A DNA stretch of 64,000 nucleotides from Kibdelosporangium persicum (GTDB lineage Bacteria; Actinomycetota; Actinomycetes; Mycobacteriales; Pseudonocardiaceae), in assembly GCF_013280595.1 (NCBI RefSeq), contig NZ_JAAATY010000017.1:124001-188000 (forward strand). The letters run 5' to 3'. A model generated the notes under the pieces. The model made no database searches and was not told the origin of the DNA. It saw nothing but the letters and a program-made list of their open reading frames with translations. The translations under genes were made by a program, and so were the position numbers. Positions 50,152 to 58,420 of the stretch are shown piece by piece (position 1 is the stretch's first letter; each line of letters begins with the position of its first letter).

Positions 50152-50656
50152 GCGACTCGCGCCGACCGTGCACGGCCCCGGCGATCACGGGTTCATCCCG
50201 GCACTCATCGCGGCCGCGCGCAGAGCGGGCGTCTCGGCCTACGTCGGCGACGGCGCCAATCGTTGGCCCGCCGTCCACCGCTTGGACGCCGCCCGCCTTT
50301 TCCGCCTGGCGCTGGAGAAAGCGCCCGCTGGCAGCGTGCTCCATGGTGTCGGCGAAAGCGCCGTCACGATCAGGAGCATCGCCGAGCACGTCGGGCGGAT
50401 GCTCGGCATTCCCACCGCCTCGCTGTCCCTCGATCAGGCCGCCGAGCATCTCGGGAACCCGTTCCTGGCCAGGTTCTTCGCCCTCGACGTGCCCGTCTCC
50501 AGCTCGCACACCCAGGCGCTGCTCGGCTGGGCGCCGCAGCACGCACCATTGATCGAGGACCTCACGACCGGCGACTACTTCACCCCGCAGGCCAGCGTCC
50601 GCGCCGAGGAGATCTGGCTGCCGCGTCACGACCCGCGCCAGCACAGCGGGCACTGA
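50122..50656 (+). pseudogene. Extended-SDR NAD-dependent epimerase/dehydratase, C-terminal remnant
   Basis: The frame reads like the second half of an extended SDR: GVRSSVVRLAPTVHGPGDHGFIPALI, YVGDGANRWPAVHRLDAARLFRLALEKAPAGS, then VTIRSIAEHVGRML and LLGWAPQHAPLIEDL. The NAD-binding Rossmann half and the Tyr-Lys site are absent. The homology begins at the same bases where the TetR remnant ends, so one deletion removed both 5' ends. The internal ATG at 50150 could still be translated, but the product would have no cofactor site. Confidence 0.75.
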
Positions 50657-50735
50657 CGTACGCACCCGAAGGCGCGCAGGGTTTGCGCCAACGTGCTCTC
50701 TTGCGAGGGCGGACACGCTCGGTAAGGTCGGAGTC

Positions 50736-51659
50736 ATGACCGCCCGGGAGCGTGGTGACTACGTCCGGCAGCTCGGAGCGGAAATACGCAATCGGCGCCT
50801 GGCTCGCGGGATGTCATTGCGGGCGTTGGCCAAAGAGCTCAATCTCAGCGGGCACGGCACGCTCGTCGATTACGAACACGGCCGGCGTATCCCACCGGAG
50901 GACCTGGTGGTGGGGTGCGAACGGGTCTTCCAGGTGTCCGACGGCACGCTGCGCAATCTGCGAGAGAAAGCGCTGGCGGAGCGGGCCGACCGCAAGACCG
51001 AGGACATGCTGCGCTCCTCCTCGCCCGAACCCGAACCCGAACCTGAACCCGAACCCGAACCGGTCGAACTGCCACGTCCCCGGCAGGTCAAGCGCTGGAC
51101 CCTCGTCGCCGGGCTCGTAGTGGTCCTCGCGATCGCCACCGCGATCGGCGTCTGGCAGTGGGCGCCCGGCGGATCAGCACCCGTGGCGAACACAGCGGCG
51201 ACCTCCGTCCGGTTCGGGTTCGAGGACGGCACCCAGCGGTGGAGTCCGTTGTGGGGCAACAAGAGGGTCACTTACCAGGCCACCTCGGCGGTGGCGTTCG
51301 AGGGCCGCCAATCCCTCCAGATCACCTCGACCGTCGCGAGCAACGACGAGGACAAAGCGATCGGCACCACCCACGGGCTGGAGACATTGCGCCCAGGGAT
51401 GAAGGTGACCGTCTTCTTGCGGGTTCCCGGCCAGCAGCCGGCGAGCATCCGTTTCTTCGCGTACGACTCGCGGTCGGACGAGCACTGGGCTCCGGAATCG
51501 CCTGGCCCTGGCAACGAGATCCCGCTGCCGACGGGCACCGACTGGCAGCAGTACGTCTGGACCGTGCCGCAGGTGGACGAGGTCCACGCGATCGGCATGG
51601 AGATCTACCAAAGTTCGGACGAGCCGGTGACCATCTGGATGGACGCGGTGAACTGGTGA
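50736..51659 (+). CDS. HTH (XRE) - Pro/Glu linker - TM - carbohydrate-binding-like protein
   Basis: 307 aa. An N-terminal XRE HTH (VRQLGAEIRNRRLARGMSLRALAKEL) is followed by a (Pro-Glu)n run of about seven units, encoded by a tandem hexamer. Then come one membrane helix (WTLVAGLVVVLAIATAIGVWQW) and an extracellular ~140-residue beta domain (FGFEDGTQRWSPLWG, GRQSLQITST, MKVTVFLRVPG, WMDAVNW) with the jelly-roll pattern of CBM-type modules. It could sense cell-wall or external glycans and signal through the HTH. Similar layout to the DUF2690 protein at 16806. Confidence 0.8.
   Translation: MTARERGDYVRQLGAEIRNRRLARGMSLRALAKELNLSGHGTLVDYEHGRRIPPEDLVVGCERVFQVSDGTLRNLREKALAERADRKTEDMLRSSSPEPEPEPEPEPEPVELPRPRQVKRWTLVAGLVVVLAIATAIGVWQWAPGGSAPVANTAATSVRFGFEDGTQRWSPLWGNKRVTYQATSAVAFEGRQSLQITSTVASNDEDKAIGTTHGLETLRPGMKVTVFLRVPGQQPASIRFFAYDSRSDEHWAPESPGPGNEIPLPTGTDWQQYVWTVPQVDEVHAIGMEIYQSSDEPVTIWMDAVNW
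51024..51062 (+). repeat. Tandem CCCGAA hexamer repeat inside a coding region
   Basis: Six consecutive near-identical CCCGAA units encode the Pro-Glu linker of the HTH-membrane protein. Slippage here would change linker length by two residues per unit without shifting the frame. Confidence 0.85.
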
Positions 51660-51719
51660 CCGCGTCCACCTGAAGATCACCGCGATCTCACCGGCCCATG
51701 GCCGGACGCCCATCGCTGA

Positions 51720-52349
51720 TCAGGGCTGGACCAAGGGCAGGAGGACCTCGTCGACGACGGCCTCGACTTCACGAGGGTCCATCTGGTCGCACTCCCACGC
51801 CTCAAGGGTGATCATGCGTGGGCCCACTGAGGCGACACGTTCCGTGACGCGTTCCGGCGCTGCTTCGCCTCGCTCGGCGGCCTCCCGCAGCACGGTCAGG
51901 AGAACCTCAAGGTGAGGGCGGATCACGAGACGGTGCACGTGCTCGAAGAGTTCCGGGTGGCGGTGCCGGTGCGCGATCAACGGGCGCAGCGCACGGCCGC
52001 GCGGCTCTTCCAAGGCCCGAGCGAGACGCGTGAGCAGGGCGATCAGATCGGCTCTGAGGGTTCCTGTACGCGGCGCGGCCGGGACGTCCCCGAAGCCGGT
52101 GGCCGGGTCGGTCAGGGCCGCCAGGACCAGCTCGGCCGGGGTGGACCAGCGCCGGTACAGCGCCGCCTTCCCGGTGCCCGCCGCGGCCGCGATCTTGTCG
52201 AAGGACAGCTCCTCGAAACTGGTCCGAGCCAGTTCCTCGAGGGTCGCGAGGCCGATCGCACCGGTGAGCGCTTCGCCGCGCCGACGGGTACCACTGCCCC
52301 CGGTCCGCGCCTGGACGCTCGTTCTGGTGGCCGCACCTTCGGGATCCAT
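51720..52349 (-). CDS. TetR/AcrR-family regulator
   Basis: 209 aa. The HTH is at residues ~30-75 (AIGLATLEELARTSFEELSFDKIAAAAGTGKAALYRRWSTPAELV), followed by a TetR C-terminal domain (RADLIALLTRLARALEEPRGRALRPLIAHRHRHPELF). It is divergent from the amidohydrolase gene, with 90 bp between starts containing a palindrome, so that gene is its likely target. Confidence 0.9.
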   Translation of the reverse strand: MDPEGAATRTSVQARTGGSGTRRRGEALTGAIGLATLEELARTSFEELSFDKIAAAAGTGKAALYRRWSTPAELVLAALTDPATGFGDVPAAPRTGTLRADLIALLTRLARALEEPRGRALRPLIAHRHRHPELFEHVHRLVIRPHLEVLLTVLREAAERGEAAPERVTERVASVGPRMITLEAWECDQMDPREVEAVVDEVLLPLVQP

Positions 52350-52360
52350 GGTTACCGATA

Positions 52361-52417
52361 TAGCACGCCTGCCAGGCGGTGGACGCCGTGCTACGTTCTT
52401 AGTGAACCATTCTGTTC
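52361..52417. promoter_or_regulatory. Divergent promoter with candidate TetR operators
   Basis: TAGCACG (52361-52367) is inverted at 52387-52393 (CGTGCTA). GAAC-6-GTTC lies at 52404-52417 in AT-richer DNA 23 bp before the amidohydrolase start. Either could be the site of the divergent TetR regulator; the second is better placed to block the rightward promoter. Confidence 0.45.
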
Positions 52418-52439
52418 CTTATTGCGATTGGTGGTTCCG

Positions 52440-53525
52440 ATGCCGAAGACGGTGCTGCGCGACGTCCGGGTGTTCGACGGGAACGAGCTGACCAGGCCCC
52501 GCACGGTCGTCATCGACGGGACGGTCATCGGCGAGGACCCGGCCGGCGGGCACGAGATCGACGCGGCCGGCGCGACACTCCTGCCTGGCCTGATCGACGC
52601 GCACGTCCACCTGCATGGCCCGGAGGATCTGCGCACGCTCGCCCGGTGGGGTGTCACCACCGGGCTGGACATGGCCTGCTGGCCGGTCGAGCGCGTGGCC
52701 TCACTCCGTGCGGTCACGGGCGCGGCGGACTTCCGCACCGCGGGCCTGCCGGCGATCGGGCGGGGCAGCCACGCGAAGATGCCCGCGATGCCCGAGGACG
52801 CCGTGATCCTGACAGCGGACGACGCGCGGCGGCACGTCGAAGCCAGGGCAGCCGAGGGCGTCGACTACATCAAGGGTGTCACCGAAGCCCCAGGCGAGGG
52901 CGGCCTGCCCGCCGACGCCCTGCGCGCCCTGGTCGCGGCCGCCCGGGAACACGGCCTCAAGACCGTGGTGCACGCCGTCTCGCCCGGCGCGTACTCCATC
53001 GCGGTGGATTCCGGCGCCGAGTTCGTCACGCACGTGCCGCTGACCGGCCCGATCCGGACCGAGGACATCGCCGCCATGAAGGCCGCGGGTCAGGTGGCTA
53101 TCCCGACGATCACCATGATGGAAGGCATCCTCACGACGGGTCCGCAGGCCGGCCGGTTCCCGGTTGACGGCCTGCTGCGCAGCCTCGCGGATCTGCACGC
53201 CGCCGGCGTCGGAATCCTCGCCGGCACCGACGCCAACGACGAGCCCGGCGCCCCGATTGCCGTGCGCCACGGGGAAAGCCTGCACCACGAATTCGAACTC
53301 ATGGCCCAGGCGGGCATGACGAGCGCGGAGATCCTGCGCTCGGCGACCGCGGACGCGGCGCGGGCCTTCGGCCTGACCGACCGCGGCACGATCGCACCGG
53401 GCCTGCGAGCCGATCTCGTACTGATCGCCGGCGATCCGCTCCAGGACATCGCGGCGACCCGCGACATCCGTGCCGTCTGGTGCGCCGGCACCGAAATCAC
53501 CCCCACCACAGGCCACCCCTCGTGA
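52440..53525 (+). CDS. Amidohydrolase-superfamily metal-dependent hydrolase
   Basis: 361 aa. It has the imidazolonepropionase/prolidase-like layout: N-terminal beta sandwich, LLPGLIDAHVHLHG (metal H-x-H), YIKGV (lysine at the metal site), THVPLTG His, GILAGTDAND (Asp) and the C-terminal LVLIAGDPLQDI. It probably cleaves a cyclic amide, lactam or small ester. The last codons (Pro-Ser-stop) are formed by the palindromic repeat, so the original C-terminus may have been longer. It is divergent from a TetR regulator. Confidence 0.9.
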   Translation: MPKTVLRDVRVFDGNELTRPRTVVIDGTVIGEDPAGGHEIDAAGATLLPGLIDAHVHLHGPEDLRTLARWGVTTGLDMACWPVERVASLRAVTGAADFRTAGLPAIGRGSHAKMPAMPEDAVILTADDARRHVEARAAEGVDYIKGVTEAPGEGGLPADALRALVAAAREHGLKTVVHAVSPGAYSIAVDSGAEFVTHVPLTGPIRTEDIAAMKAAGQVAIPTITMMEGILTTGPQAGRFPVDGLLRSLADLHAAGVGILAGTDANDEPGAPIAVRHGESLHHEFELMAQAGMTSAEILRSATADAARAFGLTDRGTIAPGLRADLVLIAGDPLQDIAATRDIRAVWCAGTEITPTTGHPS

Positions 53526-53568
53526 GCGTTTATCCGTGTTAGAACCCTGATAAACACTCACGAGGGGG
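53516..53568. repeat. Palindromic repeat, copy 2, between convergent stops
   Basis: Left arm CCCCTCGTGAGCGTTTATC and right arm GATAAACACTCACGAGGGG (one mismatch in 19) enclose a 14-nt loop. The loop is close to the reverse complement of the copy 3 loop, so this copy is inverted relative to copy 3. It supplies the amidohydrolase stop and ends one base before the stop of the convergent sigma gene, so it can act as a bidirectional terminator. Confidence 0.9.
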
Positions 53569-54810
53569 TTAGGGGAGTTGGGTGCGGCGGCGGGTCAGGT
53601 AGGCGGTTTCGGCGGTGTTGCCTGCCAGTTCGATTGCCTTGTCGTAGGCCGCACGGGACTCCTGGCCGCGGCCCAGCCGGCGCAGCAGGTCGGCGCGGGT
53701 GGCGTGGTAGGCGTGGTAGCCGGCCAGCCTGTCCTCAAGCCGGTTGACGGCCGCCAGTGCCACGTCCGGGCCGTCGAGCTCCGCGACCGCGATGGCCCGG
53801 TTGAGGGCGATGAGGGGGGACGGGTCGAGGCGGACGAGCTGGTCGTAGAGGGCGAGGACCTGTGACCAGTCGGTGTCGCGTACGTCGCGGGCGGAGGTGT
53901 GCACGGCGTTGATCGCGGCGAGGATCTGGTAGCGGCCCGGAGCCACGCCGGCGGCGGCAGCGGCGAGGCGTTCGCGCACCAGGCGGTGTCCCTCGGCGAT
54001 CAGGGCCGTGTCCCAGGTGCCGCGGTCCTGATCGGCGAGGGGAACCAGTTCGCCGCTGGCCGAGACCCGGGCGGCACGGCGGGCCTCGATGAGCAGCATC
54101 AACGCCAACAGCCCGGCCACCTCACCGTCGTCCGGCAGAAGGGCACGGATCAGACGGGTGAGCCGGATCGCCTCGGCGGTCAGGTCGTGCCGGAGTGGAT
54201 CGGTGTCGGGACCGGTGGCCAGGTAGCCCTCGTTGAAGACGAGGTACAGCACGGCGAGCACACCGGTGACGCGCGCCGGGAGATCCTCGGCGGACGGTAC
54301 GCGATAGGGGATGCGAGCCGTCTTGATCTTGGCCTTCGCGCGGGTGATCCGCTGCCCCATGGCACTCTCGGCCACCAGGAACGCGCGGGCGATCTCGGGC
54401 ACGGTCAGACCGCCGACCATGCGCAGCGTCAGCGCCAGACGGGCGTCCATCGCCAGCGCCGGGTGACAACAGGTGAAGATCAGCCGGAGCCGGTCGTCGT
54501 CGATGGCGCCGAGAGGTTCGGGCGGGTCGTCGTCGTGCACCAGCCGAGCCTCTTTGTGCTTGTCGTCGCGCTTGTTCTCGCGCCGGAGCCGGTCGATGGC
54601 CTTGTGGTTGGCGGTGGTGGTCAGCCAGGCGCCGGGGTTGGCAGGCACGCCGTCGGCCGGCCACCGCTCCACGGCTGTCGCGAACGCCTCGGCGGCGGCC
54701 TCCTCGGCGACGTCGAGGTCACCGAAACGCCTGGTCAGGGCGGCGACCACCCGGGCCCACTCCTCGTGGTGAGCCCGGGTGACCGCCTCGCGGACGTCGA
54801 CCTCGTTCAC
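53569..54810 (-). CDS. ECF42-type RNA polymerase sigma factor
   Basis: 413 aa. Sigma region 2 (EEWARVVAALTRRFGDLDVAEEAAAEAFATA, then PANPGAWLTTTANHKAIDRLRREN) and region 4 (LTVPEIARAFLVAESAMGQRITRAKAKI) are followed by ~230 residues of helical C-terminal extension (DUF6596/TPR type: HALYLVFNEGY-like VLYLVFNEGYLAT, RYQILAAINAVH, HATRADLLRRLGR). This is the ECF42 group, which works with a DGPF-domain partner instead of an anti-sigma factor. The GTG at 54810 overlaps the DGPF stop (GTGA); an ORF start at 54900 is a shadow. Confidence 0.92.
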   Translation of the reverse strand: MNEVDVREAVTRAHHEEWARVVAALTRRFGDLDVAEEAAAEAFATAVERWPADGVPANPGAWLTTTANHKAIDRLRRENKRDDKHKEARLVHDDDPPEPLGAIDDDRLRLIFTCCHPALAMDARLALTLRMVGGLTVPEIARAFLVAESAMGQRITRAKAKIKTARIPYRVPSAEDLPARVTGVLAVLYLVFNEGYLATGPDTDPLRHDLTAEAIRLTRLIRALLPDDGEVAGLLALMLLIEARRAARVSASGELVPLADQDRGTWDTALIAEGHRLVRERLAAAAAGVAPGRYQILAAINAVHTSARDVRDTDWSQVLALYDQLVRLDPSPLIALNRAIAVAELDGPDVALAAVNRLEDRLAGYHAYHATRADLLRRLGRGQESRAAYDKAIELAGNTAETAYLTRRRTQLP

Positions 54811-55130
54811 AGGAACGGCCGCACCTCGATCTTCCGGTCGCAGATCTTCGACGCCTCGGTGGCGAGCTTGAGCGCCACATCCAGATCGGGGGCCTCCCAC
54901 ACCCAGACGCCGGCGAGGTACTCCTTCGACTCCACGAACGGCCCGTCGGTGAACACCGCCTGCTCGCCCCGGTTGTCGACCACCGTGGCCGCGTCGGTGT
55001 CCGCGAGTCCGCCCGCGAAAACCCAGTAGCCCTCGGCGATCAGCCGTTCGTTGAACGCACTGATGGCAGGTTGCCTGTCCGTGCTGCCGGGATTGCTCTT
55101 GTCGTCGATCACGGAAACCAGGTACCGCAT
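54807..55130 (-). CDS. DGPF-domain (YCII-related) protein, partner of ECF42 sigma
   Basis: 107 aa with the name-giving FTDGPFVESKEYLAGVWVWEAPDLDVALKLA. DGPF proteins are the conserved gene partners of ECF42 sigma factors and are thought to modulate or be regulated by them. ATG 55130 follows AGGAGAG; longer upstream frames are shadows. It lies between a DHFR-like reductase and the sigma gene with GTGA overlap to the latter. Confidence 0.9.
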   Translation of the reverse strand: MRYLVSVIDDKSNPGSTDRQPAISAFNERLIAEGYWVFAGGLADTDAATVVDNRGEQAVFTDGPFVESKEYLAGVWVWEAPDLDVALKLATEASKICDRKIEVRPFL

Positions 55131-55183
55131 TTGAATATCCTCTCCTGTGGTGTCAAGACAACGTGGTTCGGTGGTCAGGGACT

Positions 55184-55780
55184 TCAAGCCCTCGCGTATC
55201 GCGGCCGGTGGACCTGGATCGTCACGCCCTTCGAGTCGACTCGTGACTCGACCAGGTCGAGCGCGAGATCCGGGCCGGTCTCCGGGAACAGTCTCGTGCC
55301 CTGGCCGAGGATCACCGGGATCACGATCAGAGTCATCTCGTCGACCAGATCGTTCTCCAGCAGCCACCGGGTCAGGGCGCCACTGCCGTGCACCTGCAGG
55401 TCACCCCCGGGCTTGGCCTTCAGCTCGCTGATGGCCGCCGTGAGGTCACCGCGGAGCATGGTGGTGTTGTCCCAGCGCGGCGCGGTGAGCGTGGTCGAGG
55501 CAACGTACTTGGGCGCCTCGTTCAAGGCCACGCCGATGGGATGGGCGCGCATCTGGCCGATTGATCCCCAGGACCCGGCGAACAACTCGTAGGTGCGCCG
55601 GCCGAACAGGAACGCCTCGGCGCGCTGGTAGGTCTCAGTGATGAACGTCCTGGTCTCGTCGTCACCCTTGCCCAGGGCCCATCCACCGCGCTCGAATCCG
55701 TTCCTGCGGTCATCCGACGCGGCGCCGTTCCCTTGCATCACGCCATCGATGGTGACCTGAGTCATGGTCGTCAGCTTCAT
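55184..55780 (-). CDS. DHFR/RibD-like reductase-domain protein
   Basis: 198 aa. It matches the bacterial bifunctional-deaminase-reductase C-terminal (RibD_C/DHFR-like) family: MTQVTIDGVMQGNG, AFLFGRRTYELFAGSWG, KYVASTTLTAPRWDNTTML, DLQVHGSGALTRWLLENDLVDEM and LGQGTRLFPE. The substrate is unknown. It is the first gene of the DHFR-like/DGPF/ECF42 operon, a grouping common in actinobacteria where the sigma factor controls small redox or DGPF genes. Confidence 0.9.
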   Translation of the reverse strand: MKLTTMTQVTIDGVMQGNGAASDDRRNGFERGGWALGKGDDETRTFITETYQRAEAFLFGRRTYELFAGSWGSIGQMRAHPIGVALNEAPKYVASTTLTAPRWDNTTMLRGDLTAAISELKAKPGGDLQVHGSGALTRWLLENDLVDEMTLIVIPVILGQGTRLFPETGPDLALDLVESRVDSKGVTIQVHRPRYARA

Positions 55781-56011
55781 GACCGCGGCTCCTTGTCTTG
55801 GCGCCGCCCCTTGTGGACGGCCTCGCCCCTGCTACGAACACCACCGCCCGGATCCGACACCTCCTCCCGGATTTCTCCGCGGAAATTTCGTACTCCCCAG
55901 GGAGTACGCGTCCTGCCACGGGAGGACCGGCAAGTGCCATCCGCGGCCGGTCGATTCCCGCCGTCCACGTCGGTCACAGTGCTCACACCACGAACCGGAA
56001 GGACAACGCAC

Positions 56012-56548
56012 ATGATCGACACCGCGGCGCGGACCCGTTGGTCACTGGTGATCCTGATCGCCGCCCTCACGCTGGCGTGCGCCAATGTCGGCCAGATCCT
56101 GTTGACGCACGCGAACTACATGTCCTGGTCGCGGATTGGCGTGGCGGAGATGGACGCCGTGCACGACAGTTGGGAGAGCATCGTCGACATCGTCATCATG
56201 CCGCTGTCGATCGCGTCGGCGGCCAGCATGGTCGCGGTGGCGTTGCTGCGGCATCCGCGTGTGCCGTGGTGGGCGGTCGGGGCCGGCATCGGGTTGCAGG
56301 TGGCCGTCTTCGTGACATCGTTCACGATGTGGGCGGAGTGGCAGAACCAGATCGGGACCAGCGGGCTGGTCCGGATGCCGGACGGGTCGCTGAGCGAACC
56401 GTACGTGCGGCTCATGGACACGCATTGGCTGCGGATCGCGATGATGACCGTCTTCGCGTTGTTCCTGGTGGGCATGGCGATCGCGGCGGTGACGCGCCGG
56501 TCGCCGCCGGCCGGACGGGACCGTACCTACGCGGCGGCCGCGGCCTGA
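56012..56548 (+). CDS. Four-helix membrane protein (DUF1772-like)
   Basis: 178 aa with four membrane helices: LVILIAALTLACANVGQILL, IMPLSIASAASMVAVALL, WAVGAGIGLQVAVFVTSFTMW and WLRIAMMTVFALFLVGMAIAAV, with a conserved-looking loop between 3 and 4 (WAEWQNQIGTSG). The layout resembles DUF1772/anthrone-oxygenase-like proteins. It precedes a histidine kinase by a few bases, so it may be controlled by, or act with, the two-component system. Confidence 0.7.
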   Translation: MIDTAARTRWSLVILIAALTLACANVGQILLTHANYMSWSRIGVAEMDAVHDSWESIVDIVIMPLSIASAASMVAVALLRHPRVPWWAVGAGIGLQVAVFVTSFTMWAEWQNQIGTSGLVRMPDGSLSEPYVRLMDTHWLRIAMMTVFALFLVGMAIAAVTRRSPPAGRDRTYAAAAA

Positions 56549-56565
56549 CCGTGACCGGAAGACCG

Positions 56566-57711
56566 ATGAGCAGGGCGTTGACCGACGTCCTGCTCGCCGT
56601 GCTGGCCACCGCGGTGGCGGTGGGCTGGGCTGTGCTGGCGCCGCAACCCAAGCCTCTCGACGCCTGGGGCGTGTTACTCGCCGTGGCCGCGTGCGCGCCG
56701 CTCGCGGTACGGCGGCGAAGGCCGGTCGTTGTGCTGGTCGTGCACATGGCGGTGTCTGTGCCCTACCACGCGCTGGACTACCCGCACGACGCGCTGGTGG
56801 TGCCGGGGCTGCTGGTCGTCTACACGGTGGCGTCCGTGATGCGCAGGCCCCACTCGCTGCTGGTGGGCACCGGCGCCGTGGTGGTGGTGCTGGTCATCCG
56901 GGCCGTGGACGACGGCCGGGTCCGGTTCGACACGCTCACCACGCTGGGATGGATGGTGGCCGCCGTCGGCGTCGGCGAGGCCGTGCGCAGCAGGCGCGCG
57001 TACCTCGCGGAGATCGTCGACCGTGCCGAGCGGGCCGAGCGGACCCGGGAGGAGGAAGCGCTGCGGCGCGTCACCGAGGAGCGGCTACGCATTGCCCGCG
57101 ACCTGCACGACCTGCTGGCACACAGCATCACGCTCATCCACGTGCAGGCCGGTGTCGCGGCCCACCTGCTCGCCGAGTCCGCCGACCGTCTGAACAGGAC
57201 AGTCATGGTCCGGAGCCTCGACACGATCACCGAGGCGTGCCTGCGGGCACGTGCGGAACTACGGGCGACACTGGCCGTGTTGCGGGACTCCACGATGACC
57301 GAGCACCCGGACGAGGACCGCCGGCCGGTGCCCGCCCTGTCCCGGCTGTCCGACCTCACCGCGCCGGTCACCGCGGTCGGCGTCACGGTCGACCTGGTGT
57401 CCACAGGGGACAGCCGGCCGCTGCCGCCCGCGGTGGAGGTCGCCGCCTACCGCATCGTGCAGGAGGCACTGACCAATGTGGTCAAGCACGCGGTGGCGAC
57501 ACGGGCGCGGGTCGAGCTGGCGTACCTGCCGGACGCACTGGTAGTCACGGTGACCGACGACGGCCGGGGCGGGGCGGGGACCGCGGGTGGGTACGGTTTT
57601 GTCGGCATGGTCGAGCGCGCCCGCAGCGTCGGCGGCACACTGACCGCCGGATCGGCACGGGACGGCGGGTTCCGCGTCATGGCCGAACTGCCGACGGGAG
57701 AGCACGGGTGA
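56566..57711 (+). CDS. NarL-type sensor histidine kinase
   Basis: About 381 aa. Four to five N-terminal membrane helices are followed by the HisKA_3 dimerisation/phosphoacceptor domain (ERLRIARDLHDLLAHSITLIHVQAGVA, His near residue 180) and an HATPase_c domain (IVQEALTNVVKHA, VTDDGRGG, GYGFVGMVERA). GTG 56551 is an alternative start; ATG 56566 has GGAAG just upstream. A rare TTA codon lies at 56674-56676. It overlaps the response-regulator gene (GTGA). The stimulus is unknown. Confidence 0.92.
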   Translation: MSRALTDVLLAVLATAVAVGWAVLAPQPKPLDAWGVLLAVAACAPLAVRRRRPVVVLVVHMAVSVPYHALDYPHDALVVPGLLVVYTVASVMRRPHSLLVGTGAVVVVLVIRAVDDGRVRFDTLTTLGWMVAAVGVGEAVRSRRAYLAEIVDRAERAERTREEEALRRVTEERLRIARDLHDLLAHSITLIHVQAGVAAHLLAESADRLNRTVMVRSLDTITEACLRARAELRATLAVLRDSTMTEHPDEDRRPVPALSRLSDLTAPVTAVGVTVDLVSTGDSRPLPPAVEVAAYRIVQEALTNVVKHAVATRARVELAYLPDALVVTVTDDGRGGAGTAGGYGFVGMVERARSVGGTLTAGSARDGGFRVMAELPTGEHG

Positions 57712-58358
57712 GCACACGGGTCCTGCTGGCGGACGACCAGGCGCTGGTGCGTGGCGCGTTCGCGATGCTCATCTCGTCCGCGCCGGACATGGCGGTGGTC
57801 GGTGAGGCGGCGACCGGGGCCGAGGCGCTGAAGTTGTTGCGTACCACACCCGTCGACGTCGTGGTGATGGACATCCGGATGCCGGAGCTGGACGGCATCG
57901 AGACGACGAGGCGGATCGTGCGGGACGAGCACCTTGCCGGCGTGCGCGTGCTGGTTCTCACCACCTATGACACGGACGAGAACGTGGTCGCCGCGTTGCG
58001 TGCCGGAGCAAGCGGTTTCCTGGTGAAGGACACCCGCCCGGCGAACCTGCTGCACGCGATCCGCACGGTCGCGGCCGGCGAGGCATTGCTGGATCCCGGC
58101 CCGACCGCCACGTTGATCGCCCGGTTCCTGCGTACGCCGGAGCCCGGTCCGGCGCCGGAGCGACTGGGCGTGCTGACCGGACGCGAGCGTGACGTGCTCC
58201 GCCTTGTCGCGGCCGGGCTCACCAACGGCGAGATCGCGGCCGCACTGGTGCTCAGCCCGCTGACCGTGAAGACCCACGTCAGCCGCATCATGTCCAAACT
58301 GGACGCACGGGACCGCGTGCAGCTGGTGATCACCGCCTACGAAACCGGCCTCCGGTGA
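57708..58358 (+). CDS. NarL/FixJ-type response regulator
   Basis: 216 aa. The receiver domain has LLADDQALVRGAF, phospho-Asp in VVVMDIRMPELDG, LTTYDTDENVV and FLVKDT. The C-terminal LuxR-type HTH is LTGRERDVLRLVAAGLTNGEIAAALVLSPLTVKTHVSRIMSKL. It pairs with the kinase directly upstream. GTG 57708, overlapping the kinase stop. A palindromic repeat lies 63 bp downstream and may end the operon. Confidence 0.95.
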   Translation: MSTRVLLADDQALVRGAFAMLISSAPDMAVVGEAATGAEALKLLRTTPVDVVVMDIRMPELDGIETTRRIVRDEHLAGVRVLVLTTYDTDENVVAALRAGASGFLVKDTRPANLLHAIRTVAAGEALLDPGPTATLIARFLRTPEPGPAPERLGVLTGRERDVLRLVAAGLTNGEIAAALVLSPLTVKTHVSRIMSKLDARDRVQLVITAYETGLR

Positions 58359-58420
58359 GCGACGACTCATTGTCTGAACGACGAGAAGCGGCGCATAGGT
58401 CACACGCCCTCGTCCATCAC

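Noticed and set aside
53518-53571. Palindrome as an attachment site of an integrated element
   Set aside because: Three copies, each with inverted arms and at gene ends, and no integrase in the window; a dispersed palindrome fits better.
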